From NCBI GenBank assembly GCA_041685115.1, contig JAWLGK010000017.1:1-64000 (forward strand): a DNA stretch of 64,000 bases. The letters run 5' to 3'. Below the pieces are notes generated by a model. It did no database searches. It saw only the letters and a program-made list of their open reading frames with translations, and was not told the origin of the DNA. Below, piece by piece: positions 40,777 to 48,729 of the stretch; positions within the stretch are counted from its first letter, which is position 1, and every line of letters starts with the position of its first letter. Source of the stretch: JALOAT01 sp041685115. Its GTDB lineage: Bacteria; Pseudomonadota; Gammaproteobacteria; Thiohalomonadales; Thiohalomonadaceae. The position numbers were made by a program, and so were the translations under genes.

Positions 40777-41346
40777 TTACTTGCCGCCTGCCAGCTCTTT
40801 GGCTCGCTCACGGATTGAGTCGTATGCCCACCGGTAACTCCGGGTTGCTCCATCTATGCGCTGTTCATCAAGCCAAATGAGAAGTTTTTTTGCTGCTTCA
40901 GGATGGCTCGCGAACTCGCCGCGCCTGCGCTCCCATTCCGCCAGGAAGACATCCTTCACTGCCCTATTTCTGTCGTGCCTTTGTTCATTCGCGTTATCAG
41001 AAGCCTTCTTCCTTCTGTCTTTCTCAATCTCGCCGAGAATGCTGCCTGTGCATGCAGATTCCTCGACCTTCGCGAGCTGTACCATTGAGTGAAGGACTTC
41101 CGGGCGAATGGAAATCTGAGACACCAGACTGGTCAGATCTCTATTGCGAAGCAACACGGTACGCCGACAGGAGTAATACAGCGCCACGGCAAGAAGCTCA
41201 GTGAAGCGGTAGCCGGTCAAGGCTTTCCATTCGTCAACCCAGGAATCAATGTTATCTCGCGATAACTCCAGTTCTCTCTGAACCTCCTCAGGTGCAAAGA
41301 GCAAGAGTTTCGCCACGTCTTCAATAGTCGGATCTCGAACCCACAT
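40777..41346 (-). CDS. Unknown 189-residue protein beside integrase
   Basis: The ATG at 41346 has AGGGGG upstream. MWVRDPTIEDVAKLLLFAPEEVQREL is followed by a YRFTELLAVALYYSCRRTVLLRNRD stretch and a lysine-rich, helical C-terminal half (KDRRKKASDNANEQRHDRNRAVKDVFLAEW). No domain is recognised. It may be the element's cargo or a regulator; it lies between the AlpA-like gene and integrase. Confidence 0.6.
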   Translation of the reverse strand: MWVRDPTIEDVAKLLLFAPEEVQRELELSRDNIDSWVDEWKALTGYRFTELLAVALYYSCRRTVLLRNRDLTSLVSQISIRPEVLHSMVQLAKVEESACTGSILGEIEKDRRKKASDNANEQRHDRNRAVKDVFLAEWERRRGEFASHPEAAKKLLIWLDEQRIDGATRSYRWAYDSIRERAKELAGGK

Positions 41347-41443
41347 AGCGCCCCCTATCAGCGCACCCTTGAAGAGGAAGCCGCGCCGGCCGGGGAAGGG
41401 TGCCCCGGTTGTCTCCCCGTCGGGATAGGCGCGGCTGTACTCG

Positions 41444-42706
41444 TTACGATGCGGCCCGCGTCTCCTTGCGCAGCGGCACCACGTTCCAATCCTTCCCCTC
41501 CTCGCACGCCACGATGAAGGTGGCCAGTTTCGCCAGGGCTTCCTTGCGCTCTTCGAAATAGATGTGCCGGTCGTAGATGCCCTCAACGCCCTTGATTTTG
41601 TGGTTCAGGCATCGCTCGGCGATGTGCGGATCAGTTCCTAGTGCCGCGAGGTGAGTCCGGGCGGTTCGTCGGAGATCGTGGACGGTGAAAGAGGGAAGCC
41701 CATGCTTGACCTTCGCCAGGGCCACAGAGAGGGTCGATTCGCAGACGTGGGGAAGCATCCGGTTCTGCATCTTGCGGGCCGGCAATACCCAAGCGCTGTT
41801 GCCGGCGAAGCGTTTCAATTCTTTCAGCCATCCCACTGCCTGGGGCGGTAGCGGGATATCGATGGCAGTGTTGGTCTTTGTCCGCTCGGCCGGCAGATAC
41901 CAGACAGCATTGTCCAGGTCGAACTCCGCCCATGGCGCGGCCATAAACTCCATCTTGCGCACCGCCAGCACCAACAGCAGCTTGACCGTCAGGCCGTTCT
42001 CGACGCTGAAGCCCTTGGCGTTACGCATGGCCTCGAACAGCGTAACCAGCTCGTCGCGGGACAAGGCGCGGTCGCGGGCCTCCTCCTTGCCGCCGGCGTC
42101 GTTCAGGTCGAAGGCAGCGGCAGGGTTGAATTCGATCATGTGCCGCTTCACGGCGTAGTCGAACATCCGCCGCACCCATCGCAGCACGTCGTTGGCGATG
42201 GTCGGGGCGCCGCGCTTGACGATGGTCTGGAGCATCGCATCGACGTGCAGCGGCTTCACGTCCTCGATGTTCAGCTTGCCGATGTTCGGCTTGATGTCCT
42301 TCTCGATACGGCTGCGCACGATGTTGGGATGCTTCCAGCGGCCCAGGATCATGCGCTCGAAATACTCATCCGCCAGTTGCCCGACCGTCACGGCGTGCTT
42401 CTCGGCCTCGATCTTGGCCAGGGCCTCGGCCTTGCGCTCCTGCTTCTCGCCGGCCACGTCGTGCCCCAAGGCCACGCGGGCGGAAAGCTCTTTCGCCTGC
42501 TTGCGGGCATCAGCAAGGGACAGCTCGCGATAGCTGCCCAGGCTCATCACCCGCGCCTTGCCTCCGAAGCGGTAGCGAAAGCGCCACGTCGGAACCGCGT
42601 CATTCCCGCGGAACCGCAGGTACAGCCCATCGCCGTCGCCGCGTCCCTCGAACCGCTCGCCGGCCTTGATCCAGTTGCGGATCTGCACGTCCGTCAGTTT
42701 GCCCAT
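41444..42706 (-). CDS. int: P4-type tyrosine site-specific integrase
   Basis: The 420-residue recombinase starts at the ATG 42706 after GAGGCGGTGAC. The N-terminal arm-binding domain (DUF4102 type, SYRELSLADARKQAKEL) covers residues 1-100 and the core-binding domain about 110-200. The catalytic domain has Arg in LLVLAVRKMEF, His-x2-Arg in VHDLRRTARTHLAALG and the nucleophilic tyrosine in VEGIYDRHIYFE. It would mediate integration into the yicC 3' end. Longer upstream codons are in the repeat-rich attachment region and are not used. Confidence 0.93.
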   Translation of the reverse strand: MGKLTDVQIRNWIKAGERFEGRGDGDGLYLRFRGNDAVPTWRFRYRFGGKARVMSLGSYRELSLADARKQAKELSARVALGHDVAGEKQERKAEALAKIEAEKHAVTVGQLADEYFERMILGRWKHPNIVRSRIEKDIKPNIGKLNIEDVKPLHVDAMLQTIVKRGAPTIANDVLRWVRRMFDYAVKRHMIEFNPAAAFDLNDAGGKEEARDRALSRDELVTLFEAMRNAKGFSVENGLTVKLLLVLAVRKMEFMAAPWAEFDLDNAVWYLPAERTKTNTAIDIPLPPQAVGWLKELKRFAGNSAWVLPARKMQNRMLPHVCESTLSVALAKVKHGLPSFTVHDLRRTARTHLAALGTDPHIAERCLNHKIKGVEGIYDRHIYFEERKEALAKLATFIVACEEGKDWNVVPLRKETRAAS

Positions 42707-42722
42707 GTCACCGCCTCGCCAT

Positions 42723-42775
42723 GTGTACCCATTCCCGTGTACCCAATCCCTCATCAGGTACACGCTTGGGTACAC
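42723..42775. promoter_or_regulatory. Right-end TGGGTACAC arm-site cluster
   Basis: Two inverted GTGTACCCA copies (42723-42731, 42737-42745) and one direct TGGGTACAC (42767-42775) preceded by a partial copy lie just upstream of the integrase start. The stretch 42757-42775 is identical to 28741-28759 at the other end. The cluster also overlaps the integrase promoter region, so the integrase may autoregulate. Confidence 0.6.
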
Positions 42776-42819
42776 GCCCATTCTGAGATTTGGTGAGCCA
42801 ACATGCAACGACAGGAAAC

Positions 42820-42845
42820 AAAAAAGCCCGACAGCATCAAGGCTT
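42820..42845 (-). terminator. Intrinsic terminator carried by the element downstream of yicC
   Basis: On the minus strand AAGCC (42845-42841) pairs with GGCTT (42828-42824) around a 12-base loop and is followed by six T. It lies 39 bases after the yicC stop, inside the element. It would end yicC transcription and, with the 14 kb of DNA, separate yicC from gmk. Confidence 0.65.
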
Positions 42846-42883
42846 ACCTGGCTTCCTGAGATAACGTGAGACTAGGTGAATCG

Positions 42884-43747
42884 TTATTCGATGTTTTGCA
42901 CCTGTTCGCGCATCTGTTCAATGAGAACCTTGAGCTCCACGGCCACGCGGGTGGTCTCCGCATCGGCCGACTTGGAACCCAGGGTGTTGGCCTCGCGGTT
43001 GAGTTCCTGCATGAGGAAATCCAGCCGCCGGCCCACCGGCTGCATCTGCTCCAGCACACGGCGCACTTCGGCGATGTGGGTCTCCAGGCGATCCAGCTCC
43101 TCGGCCACGTCGATGCGCGTGGCGAACACGACCATCTCCTGTTCGAGCCGCTGCCCATCCAGTTCGGCCTTCACCTCGGCCAAGCGCTCCACGAGACGCT
43201 CGCGGAAACGCGCCTGCACCTCGGGGAGGCGCGCCCGCACCGTGGGCAACTGGGCGGTCATGGCGTCACAGCGCTGGCGGATGAGCTCGGCCAGCTTGGC
43301 ACCCTCGCGGGCGCGGGCCTCGTTGAGTTCGCCGAGGGAGCGATCGAGCAGGGCGAGGGCGTCGGCGTGCAGACGCTCCAGATCGGGCGCCGGGGCCTGC
43401 AACACGCCGGGCCAGCGCAGGATGTCCATGGAGTTCACCGGCGCAGCGTCATAGACCAGGCCGTCGACCTCACGACTGAGCTGCGCCAGGGTGGCGGCCA
43501 GGGCGTGGTTGAGGGCGAGTTGGCCGGCGGACGCGGGCGCCGGCGTGAAACGCAGGGCGCAGTCCACCTTGCCGCGTGAAAGCGCCGCACCGATGCGCTC
43601 CCGCAGCGCACCTTCGAGCACGCGCAGGTCGTCCGGCAGCCGCATGGAGACTTCCAGATATCGGTGATTCACCGAGCGCAGTTCGAGGGCCAGGACCCCA
43701 TAGTCGCCGTGGGTCTCCTGCCGGGCAAAAGCGGTCATACTTCTCAA
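42884..43747 (-). CDS. yicC: YicC family endoribonuclease
   Basis: YicC-type proteins are RNases that promote decay of small RNAs. The protein begins (TTG start) MRSMTAFARQETHGDYGVLALELRSVNHRYLEV and ends RREPN-type C-terminal helices with NREANTLGSKSADAETTRVAVELKVLIEQMREQVQNIE. The TTG at 43747 gives 287 residues, the E. coli length, and has AGGAG 9 bases upstream; the ATG three codons later is an alternative. The last codons and stop coincide with the element's attachment site. The stop codon TAA appears to be supplied by the element; the original was probably a TGA overlapping the gmk ATG. Confidence 0.95.
   Translation of the reverse strand: MRSMTAFARQETHGDYGVLALELRSVNHRYLEVSMRLPDDLRVLEGALRERIGAALSRGKVDCALRFTPAPASAGQLALNHALAATLAQLSREVDGLVYDAAPVNSMDILRWPGVLQAPAPDLERLHADALALLDRSLGELNEARAREGAKLAELIRQRCDAMTAQLPTVRARLPEVQARFRERLVERLAEVKAELDGQRLEQEMVVFATRIDVAEELDRLETHIAEVRRVLEQMQPVGRRLDFLMQELNREANTLGSKSADAETTRVAVELKVLIEQMREQVQNIE
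42886..42904. other. Right attachment site at the yicC 3' end
   Basis: CAGGTGCAAAACATCGAAT on the minus strand encodes the last yicC residues and duplicates 28660-28676 with two extra A. It marks the yicC-proximal boundary of the element. Confidence 0.75.
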
Positions 43748-43862
43748 TTTCGAGCTCTCCTGCGCGGAAAAGAGCGCCATGGTAACCGAAAACCGTCCCC
43801 CCGGGAGAAGGCCATCCGGCCCTGTGGTAGGCTACCGCGGTGGACCGGCGAACGGTCATGGC

Positions 43863-44831
43863 ATGGGCACAATGACGCAAGAAACCAAGGCGCGCGGCCT
43901 GCGCCCCGGCGCGCGTATCGATCGATACACCCTCGAACGCCAGATCGGCGGTGGCGGCTTCAGCATCGTCTATCTGGCGAACGACCCCGAGACCCGCACC
44001 CAGGTGATCGTGAAGGAGTACATGCCGCGCAAACTGGCCGTGCGCGGTGATGACGGCCGCACGGTGATCACCGTGGGCGAGGACGAAAAGTCGGTGGAAC
44101 GCTTCGCCCAGGGCAAGAAGATGTTCTTCCAGGAAGCGGCCACCCTCGCCACCCTCAAGCACCCCAACATCGTCAACGTGACCAACTTCTTCCGCGCCAA
44201 CGGCACGGTTTACATGGTCATGGAGTACGCCCAGGGCATCAACCTTCAGGAATACATACGGCGTCACAACGGCAGTCTCAGCGAGAAGCTGATCCGCATC
44301 GTGTTCACGGCCCTGCTCGACGGCCTCAAGTGCATCCACTCACGTGGCCTGCTGCACCTGGACATCAAGCCCGGCAACATCTATCTGCGTAGCGGCGGCA
44401 GTCCGCTGTTGCTCGACTTCGGCGCCGTACACGAAATGATGCAGAGCCGCCAGGACCAGGCTTCACAGGTCATCACACCCGGCTTTTCTCCCATCGAACA
44501 GCTCACCCCCGGTGGTTACGTGGGGCCGTGGAGCGACATCTACGCCCTCGGCGCCACCATGCGCGCCTGCATCGAAGGCGTGGCGCCGCCGCCCTCACCC
44601 GAGCGCACCCCCGAGGACCACATGAAGCCGGCCACCGTGGCCTTCCGTCGCCGTTACTCCGCGGCGCTGTTGCGGGTCATCGACTGGGCCATGGAGGTGG
44701 ACCCGTTGGCGCGCCCGCAGAACGTGGACCAATTGCTGGCCGCCCTCGCGGACGCGGAATCCGATGACCCGCCCGCGCCTGAATCCATGCTCGAACGCCT
44801 GGCCAACAGCTTCAACTGGGGCAGGAGCTGA
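43863..44831 (+). CDS. Serine/threonine protein kinase
   Basis: The 322-residue Hanks-type kinase has the glycine loop QIGGGGFSIVYLAND near residue 30, the lysine in VIVKEYMP, the catalytic HLDIKPGNIYL (Leu in place of the Arg of HRD), the DFG motif LLLDFGAVHEM and the APE-region equivalent GFSPIEQL. The HLD variant is common in bacterial kinases and does not mean inactivity. No membrane segment or sensor domain is attached. A PP2C phosphatase follows by two bases, so the two form an on/off pair. The start is uncertain among close ATGs (43863, 43872). Confidence 0.9.
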   Translation: MGTMTQETKARGLRPGARIDRYTLERQIGGGGFSIVYLANDPETRTQVIVKEYMPRKLAVRGDDGRTVITVGEDEKSVERFAQGKKMFFQEAATLATLKHPNIVNVTNFFRANGTVYMVMEYAQGINLQEYIRRHNGSLSEKLIRIVFTALLDGLKCIHSRGLLHLDIKPGNIYLRSGGSPLLLDFGAVHEMMQSRQDQASQVITPGFSPIEQLTPGGYVGPWSDIYALGATMRACIEGVAPPPSPERTPEDHMKPATVAFRRRYSAALLRVIDWAMEVDPLARPQNVDQLLAALADAESDDPPAPESMLERLANSFNWGRS

Positions 44832-44833
44832 TC

Positions 44834-45715
44834 ATGCAGTACGAAATCGGACAGGCCAACCGCCTCGGCACCCGCGCCTCCAACCAGGACCGTTTTGCGG
44901 CCCTGGACAGGGACGAGGCCACCGTACTGCTGGTGCTGGCCGACGGCATGGGCGGACACGCCGGCGGCGAGATGGCCGCGCAGATCCTGGTCGACACCGC
45001 CGCCGCGGCCCTGCACGCGGCCACCTTGCCCATCAGCGATACGACGGAATTCCTGGCCGGCGTGATCAGTCGCGCCCACCAGGCCATCCACGCCTATGCC
45101 AGTGAAAACGGCTTAGCGGCCTCGCCGGGCACCACCGGCGTGCTGTGCCTCATCCAGGACGGCACCGCGCAATGGGCCCACGTTGGCGACAGTCGGCTCT
45201 ATCTGTTCCGCGACCAGTTGCCGCTGTACCGCACCCGCGACCATTCCTACGTGGAAAAGCTCTATCGTCGCGGTGAGATCCGTCGCAGCGACCAGTCCTT
45301 CCACCCCATGCGCAACCAGATCACCCAGTGCATCGGCTGCCTCCAGGACCTTCCCGAAGTGGAATTCGGCAAGCCGACCACCTTGGCGCCGGGCGACGTG
45401 CTGCTGCTGTGCTCCGACGGCCTGTGGGGCGCCCTCGAAGACATGCAGATCGGCGCCGGCGTAACCGCACCCGACCTGGATGCGGCGGTCAACCAGCTGG
45501 CCGAACAGGCGGAGCGCAACAGTTATCCGCATAGCGACAACATCAGCGTGCTCGCCCTGCGCTTCGTCTCGCGCACTCACTCACGGGCAGCGGCGAGCAA
45601 CGAGGCACAGAACACAGCAAAAGCGCCCCCGCGTGCACCGCGCGCGAAACTGGAGGACGCCATCGAGCAGATCGAAGAGGTCCTCAGGAAATACGAAAAC
45701 GAGATGAACCGCTGA
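44834..45715 (+). CDS. PP2C-type serine/threonine phosphatase
   Basis: The 293-residue protein has the PP2C metal motifs: RASNQDRFAAL near residues 14-24, LADGMGGHAGGEMAA near 36-50, VGDSRLYLFRD near 115 and SDNISVLALRF near 232. The final 60 residues are a linker and a predicted coiled coil (EDAIEQIEEVLRKYENEM). It should reverse phosphorylation by the adjacent kinase. The substrate is not evident from neighbours. Confidence 0.92.
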   Translation: MQYEIGQANRLGTRASNQDRFAALDRDEATVLLVLADGMGGHAGGEMAAQILVDTAAAALHAATLPISDTTEFLAGVISRAHQAIHAYASENGLAASPGTTGVLCLIQDGTAQWAHVGDSRLYLFRDQLPLYRTRDHSYVEKLYRRGEIRRSDQSFHPMRNQITQCIGCLQDLPEVEFGKPTTLAPGDVLLLCSDGLWGALEDMQIGAGVTAPDLDAAVNQLAEQAERNSYPHSDNISVLALRFVSRTHSRAAASNEAQNTAKAPPRAPRAKLEDAIEQIEEVLRKYENEMNR

Positions 45716-45800
45716 CGGGCCCGGCAATCACTGCCCACGGCCCAGGGGCGTAGCGGCTACAATAGGCCGCTCTGAAGAAATCCCACAGGAAGGACTGCCC

Positions 45801-46520
45801 ATGCGCCCAAGTGGCCGCGCACCCGACGAGCTGCGCCCGATCCGCATCACCCGCAAGTACACCAAGCACGCCGAAGGTTCGGTGTTGGTGGAGTTCGGCG
45901 ACACCAAGGTCATCTGCACCGCCAGCGTGGACGAACGCGTGCCGGGCTTCCTCAAGGGCAAGGGCAAGGGCTGGGTGACCGCGGAATACGGCATGCTGCC
46001 GCGCGCCACCGGTTCACGCACCGCCCGTGAGGCGGCCCAGGGCAAGCAGGGCGGCCGCACCCAGGAGATCCAGCGCCTCATCGGCCGCGCACTGCGCGCC
46101 GTGGTGAACATGGAGGCCCTCGGCGAACGCACCATCACCATCGACTGCGACGTGATCCAGGCCGACGGCGGTACGCGTACCGCGTCCATCACCGGCGGTT
46201 TCGTGGCATTGGCCGACGCCGTCCAGCACCTCGTCAACCGCAAACTCATCAAGACCCACCCGCTGCACGGCCAGGTGGCTTCCGTTTCGGTGGGCATCTA
46301 CAAGGGCGTGCCCGTACTCGACCTGGACTACCCCGAGGACTGCAACGCCGAGACCGACATGAACGTGGTCATGAACGACGCCGGCGCCTTCGTGGAAGTC
46401 CAGGGCACCGCCGAAGGCCATGCCTTCCGCCGCGACGAACTGGACGCCATGCTCGCCCTGGCCGAAAAAGGCATCGCCAAACTCATCGCCCACCAGCGCG
46501 AGGCGCTGGAAAAAGCCTGA
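45801..46520 (+). CDS. rph: Ribonuclease PH
   Basis: RNase PH trims tRNA 3' ends phosphorolytically. The 239-residue protein has MRPSGRAPDELRPIRITRKYTKHAEGSVLVEFGDTKVIC at the start, SRTAREAAQGKQGGRTQEIQRLIGRALR near residue 72 and DCDVIQADGGTRTASITG. AGGAAGGA precedes the ATG. The A of its stop codon is the first base of the following repeat element. Confidence 0.97.
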   Translation: MRPSGRAPDELRPIRITRKYTKHAEGSVLVEFGDTKVICTASVDERVPGFLKGKGKGWVTAEYGMLPRATGSRTAREAAQGKQGGRTQEIQRLIGRALRAVVNMEALGERTITIDCDVIQADGGTRTASITGGFVALADAVQHLVNRKLIKTHPLHGQVASVSVGIYKGVPVLDLDYPEDCNAETDMNVVMNDAGAFVEVQGTAEGHAFRRDELDAMLALAEKGIAKLIAHQREALEKA

Positions 46521-46725
46521 ACACGGGGGACACGGGGGACACGGGGAATACGGGGAATACGGGGAATACGGGGAATACGGGGAGAAGATTTCAGGTGGGT
46601 GTGGGAGCGAGCTTCCGCACGCGATACCTGGCCTGACCCAAGGCTGTCGCGAGCAGAAGCTCGCTCCCACATGCACCCGAAACATATTTCTCTTCTCCCC
46701 CCGTGTTCCCCGTGTCCCCCGTGTT
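46520..46725. repeat. Composite intergenic element, ACACGGGGA family copy 4 with expanded units and REP pair
   Basis: The left arm has three ACACGGGGG-type units and then four or five exact AATACGGGG units (about 46546-46582); the right arm (about 46697-46725) is shorter. Between them lie two opposing REP-like palindromes. It sits between rph and rdgB and leaves only 18 bases for the rdgB leader. Confidence 0.9.
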
Positions 46726-46743
46726 AACTCTTGGATCATTCAA

Positions 46744-47340
46744 ATGAAAAAATTCGTGCTGGCGAGCGGTAACAAGGGCAAGGTGCGGGAGTTCAACGAG
46801 ATCCTCGCGGACCTGGATATCGAGGTGGTGCCGCAGAGCGAGTTCGGCGTGCCCGAGGCGGAGGAGACGGGCCTCACCTTCGTCGAAAACGCCATCCTCA
46901 AGGCGCGCAATGCGGCGCAGCACACCGGGCTGCCCGCCATCGCCGACGACTCGGGCATCGAGGTGGATTTCCTCAAGGGCGCGCCCGGCATCTACTCGGC
47001 GCGCTACGCCGGCGTGGGCGCCGGCGACGAGGCCAACCTGCAGAAACTGCTGCGCGACATGGACGGCGTGCCCGAGGCCGAACGCGCCGCCCGCTTCCAG
47101 TGTCTCATCGTGTGCATGCGCCACGCCCTCGACCCCGTGCCGCTCATCTGCCAGGGCACCTGGGAAGGTCGCCTGGCCACCGCACCGAGCGGCGAGAACG
47201 GCTTCGGCTACGACCCCATCTTCCACGTGCCCGAATACCACTGCATGTCCGCCGAACTGCCGCGCGAAGTCAAGAACCAACTCTCCCACCGCGGCCAGGC
47301 CCTTAGGCAGTTGGTCGCAGCGCTGAAGGCAAAAAGCTGA
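46744..47340 (+). CDS. rdgB: dITP/XTP pyrophosphatase RdgB
   Basis: RdgB removes non-canonical purine nucleotides. The 198-residue protein begins MKKFVLASGNKGKVREFNEIL, with the SGNKGKV substrate loop. It has ETGLTFVENAILKARNAA and DDSGIEVDFLKGAPGIYSARYAG near residues 60-80 and the C-terminal SHRGQALRQLV. The ATG at 46744 fits the family; the longer in-frame extension runs through repeat DNA and is rejected. Confidence 0.96.
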   Translation: MKKFVLASGNKGKVREFNEILADLDIEVVPQSEFGVPEAEETGLTFVENAILKARNAAQHTGLPAIADDSGIEVDFLKGAPGIYSARYAGVGAGDEANLQKLLRDMDGVPEAERAARFQCLIVCMRHALDPVPLICQGTWEGRLATAPSGENGFGYDPIFHVPEYHCMSAELPREVKNQLSHRGQALRQLVAALKAKS

Positions 47341-47466
47341 AACACGGGGGACACGGGGAACACGGGGCGAAGAAAACCTTTTCGATTGAAAAGCCTCGTC
47401 GAACATCGAACTGCCCGCGATATTTTCGCCCATTCATAGAAGCCTTTTCCCCGTGTCCCCCGTGTT
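47341..47466. repeat. Intergenic element, ACACGGGGA family copy 5 without REP core
   Basis: The left arm (47341-47367) and right arm (47447-47466) are complementary and 9-bp-periodic. The centre is a different sequence with a TTTTCGATTGAAAA palindrome at about 47379-47392. The right arm supplies the likely GTG start codon(s) of hemW. Confidence 0.85.
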
Positions 47467-48646
47467 AAACGTTTTTTCTTTCAATGCTCTCCCACCGCTG
47501 AGCCTGTACGTGCACGTGCCGTGGTGCGTGCGCAAGTGTCCCTATTGCGATTTCAACTCGCACGAGGCCGGTGACGGCATTCCCGAGGCGGCGTACGTGG
47601 AGGCCTTGATCGCCGACCTGGAGCAGGAACTGCCGGCGGTGTCGGGCCGCTCCGTGGTCAGCGTGTTCATCGGCGGCGGCACGCCCAGCCTGCTTTCGGG
47701 CGAGGCGCTCGACCGCCTGCTCAGCGCCGTGCGCGCGCGGGTGAAACTGCTGCCCGAGGCGGAGATCACCCTGGAGGCCAATCCGGGCACGGTGGAACAG
47801 GGGCGCTTCCGCGAGTACCGCGCGGCGGGGGTGAACCGGCTGTCCATCGGCGTGCAGAGCTTCGCGGACGATATGCTCGCGCGCATCGGCCGCATCCATG
47901 GCGGCGCCGACGCGGTGCGCGCGGCGGAAACGGCGCACGCCGCGGGCTTCGACAACTTCAATCTCGATCTCATGTTCGGCCTGCCGGGGCAGGACGTGGA
48001 CGGCGCCCTGGCGGACCTGCGCCAGGCCATCGCGCTTGGTCCCACGCACCTGTCCTGGTATCAGCTCACCCTGGAACCCAACACCGCCTTCCATCACACC
48101 CCGCCGGTGCTGCCGGACGACGACCTGCGTTATGACATGCAGGTGCGCGGGCAGGCCTTGCTGGCCGAGGCGGGCTTCATGAACTATGAGGTCTCGGCCT
48201 ACGCCCGCGACGGTTTCCGCTGCCGCCACAACCTGAACTACTGGCAGTTCGGCGATTACCTGGGCATCGGCGCAGGCGCGCACCAGAAGCTGACACTACC
48301 GCAACCGGCATGCATCGAACGCACGGCCAAGCGGCGCCACCCGCGCGACTATCTCGCGGGTGCAGGCGGCGCCGAGCGCATCGCGAGCCATGTCGCGCTC
48401 ACGCGCGAAGACACCGCGTTCGAGTTCGTCATGAACGCCCTGCGCCTCAACGAGGGCTTCGCGACGCGCCTGTTCGAGGAACGCACCGGCCTGCCGCTGA
48501 AGATCATTGAATCACCGCTGCGCGAGGCGGAAGCGCGCGGCCTGGCAAGTTGGGATGTGCGGCACGTGCGGCCGACGGAATTGGGCAGGTCGCACCTGAA
48601 CACGCTGCTGGAACTCTTCCTCCCGGCGCAGCCCGGGTCGATGTAG
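47462..48646 (+). CDS. hemW: Radical SAM heme chaperone HemW
   Basis: HemW is a radical SAM protein related to HemN that delivers heme to respiratory enzymes. The 394-residue protein has LYVHVPWCVRKCPYCDFNSH, whose CxxxCxxC is the cluster motif near residues 22-29. It lacks the extra cysteine of HemN. GGGTPSLL and GVQSFADDMLARIGRIH are other marks. No ATG exists before the conserved region. GTG at 47453 or 47462 is the only start, both inside the repeat arm, and no ribosome binding site is clear. The TAG stop lies in the next repeat. Confidence 0.92.
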   Translation: MLNVFSFNALPPLSLYVHVPWCVRKCPYCDFNSHEAGDGIPEAAYVEALIADLEQELPAVSGRSVVSVFIGGGTPSLLSGEALDRLLSAVRARVKLLPEAEITLEANPGTVEQGRFREYRAAGVNRLSIGVQSFADDMLARIGRIHGGADAVRAAETAHAAGFDNFNLDLMFGLPGQDVDGALADLRQAIALGPTHLSWYQLTLEPNTAFHHTPPVLPDDDLRYDMQVRGQALLAEAGFMNYEVSAYARDGFRCRHNLNYWQFGDYLGIGAGAHQKLTLPQPACIERTAKRRHPRDYLAGAGGAERIASHVALTREDTAFEFVMNALRLNEGFATRLFEERTGLPLKIIESPLREAEARGLASWDVRHVRPTELGRSHLNTLLELFLPAQPGSM

Positions 48647-48720
48647 CCCGTATGAAGCGGAGCGGAATCCGGGACGCAGTGGTATGAGCCCCGGATTCCG
48701 CTCCGCTTCATACGGGCTAC
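48643..48720. repeat. Perfect 31-bp inverted repeat of the GTAGCCCG family, copy 1
   Basis: Arms 48643-48673 and 48690-48720 are perfect complements with a 16-base loop; the arm begins GTAGCCCGTATGAAGCGGAG. The family resembles widespread gammaproteobacterial intergenic hairpins of the GTAGCCCGGATGAAGCG type. Its first TAG serves as the hemW stop codon. Confidence 0.9.
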
Positions 48721-48729
48721 GGTTGAGTT

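Larger units (their letters stand above)
28677..42885. mobile_element. 14.2 kb integrative element inserted at the yicC 3' end, satellite-like
   Basis: The element separates yicC from gmk, which are adjacent in related genomes. It has a P4-type tyrosine integrase at one end, imperfect direct repeats at both boundaries and repeated TGGGTACAC sites near both ends. Contents are two AlpA-like regulators, a replication initiator, a primase-helicase, an XRE regulator, two terminase-small-subunit-like proteins, a toxin-antitoxin pair and many small unknown genes. I find no capsid, portal, large terminase or lysis gene; one 262-residue protein is unassigned. This is the gene set of a phage satellite or a reduced prophage. 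Mobility is untested. Confidence 0.8.

Noticed and set aside
46520..46725. Possible CRISPR array because of short tandem repeats
   Set aside because: The units are 9 bp with no spacers and are arranged in inverted arms.
46420..46743. N-terminal extension of rdgB through the rph end and repeat
   Set aside because: The conserved RdgB start MKKFVLASGNKGKV lies at 46744; the extension is repeat DNA.
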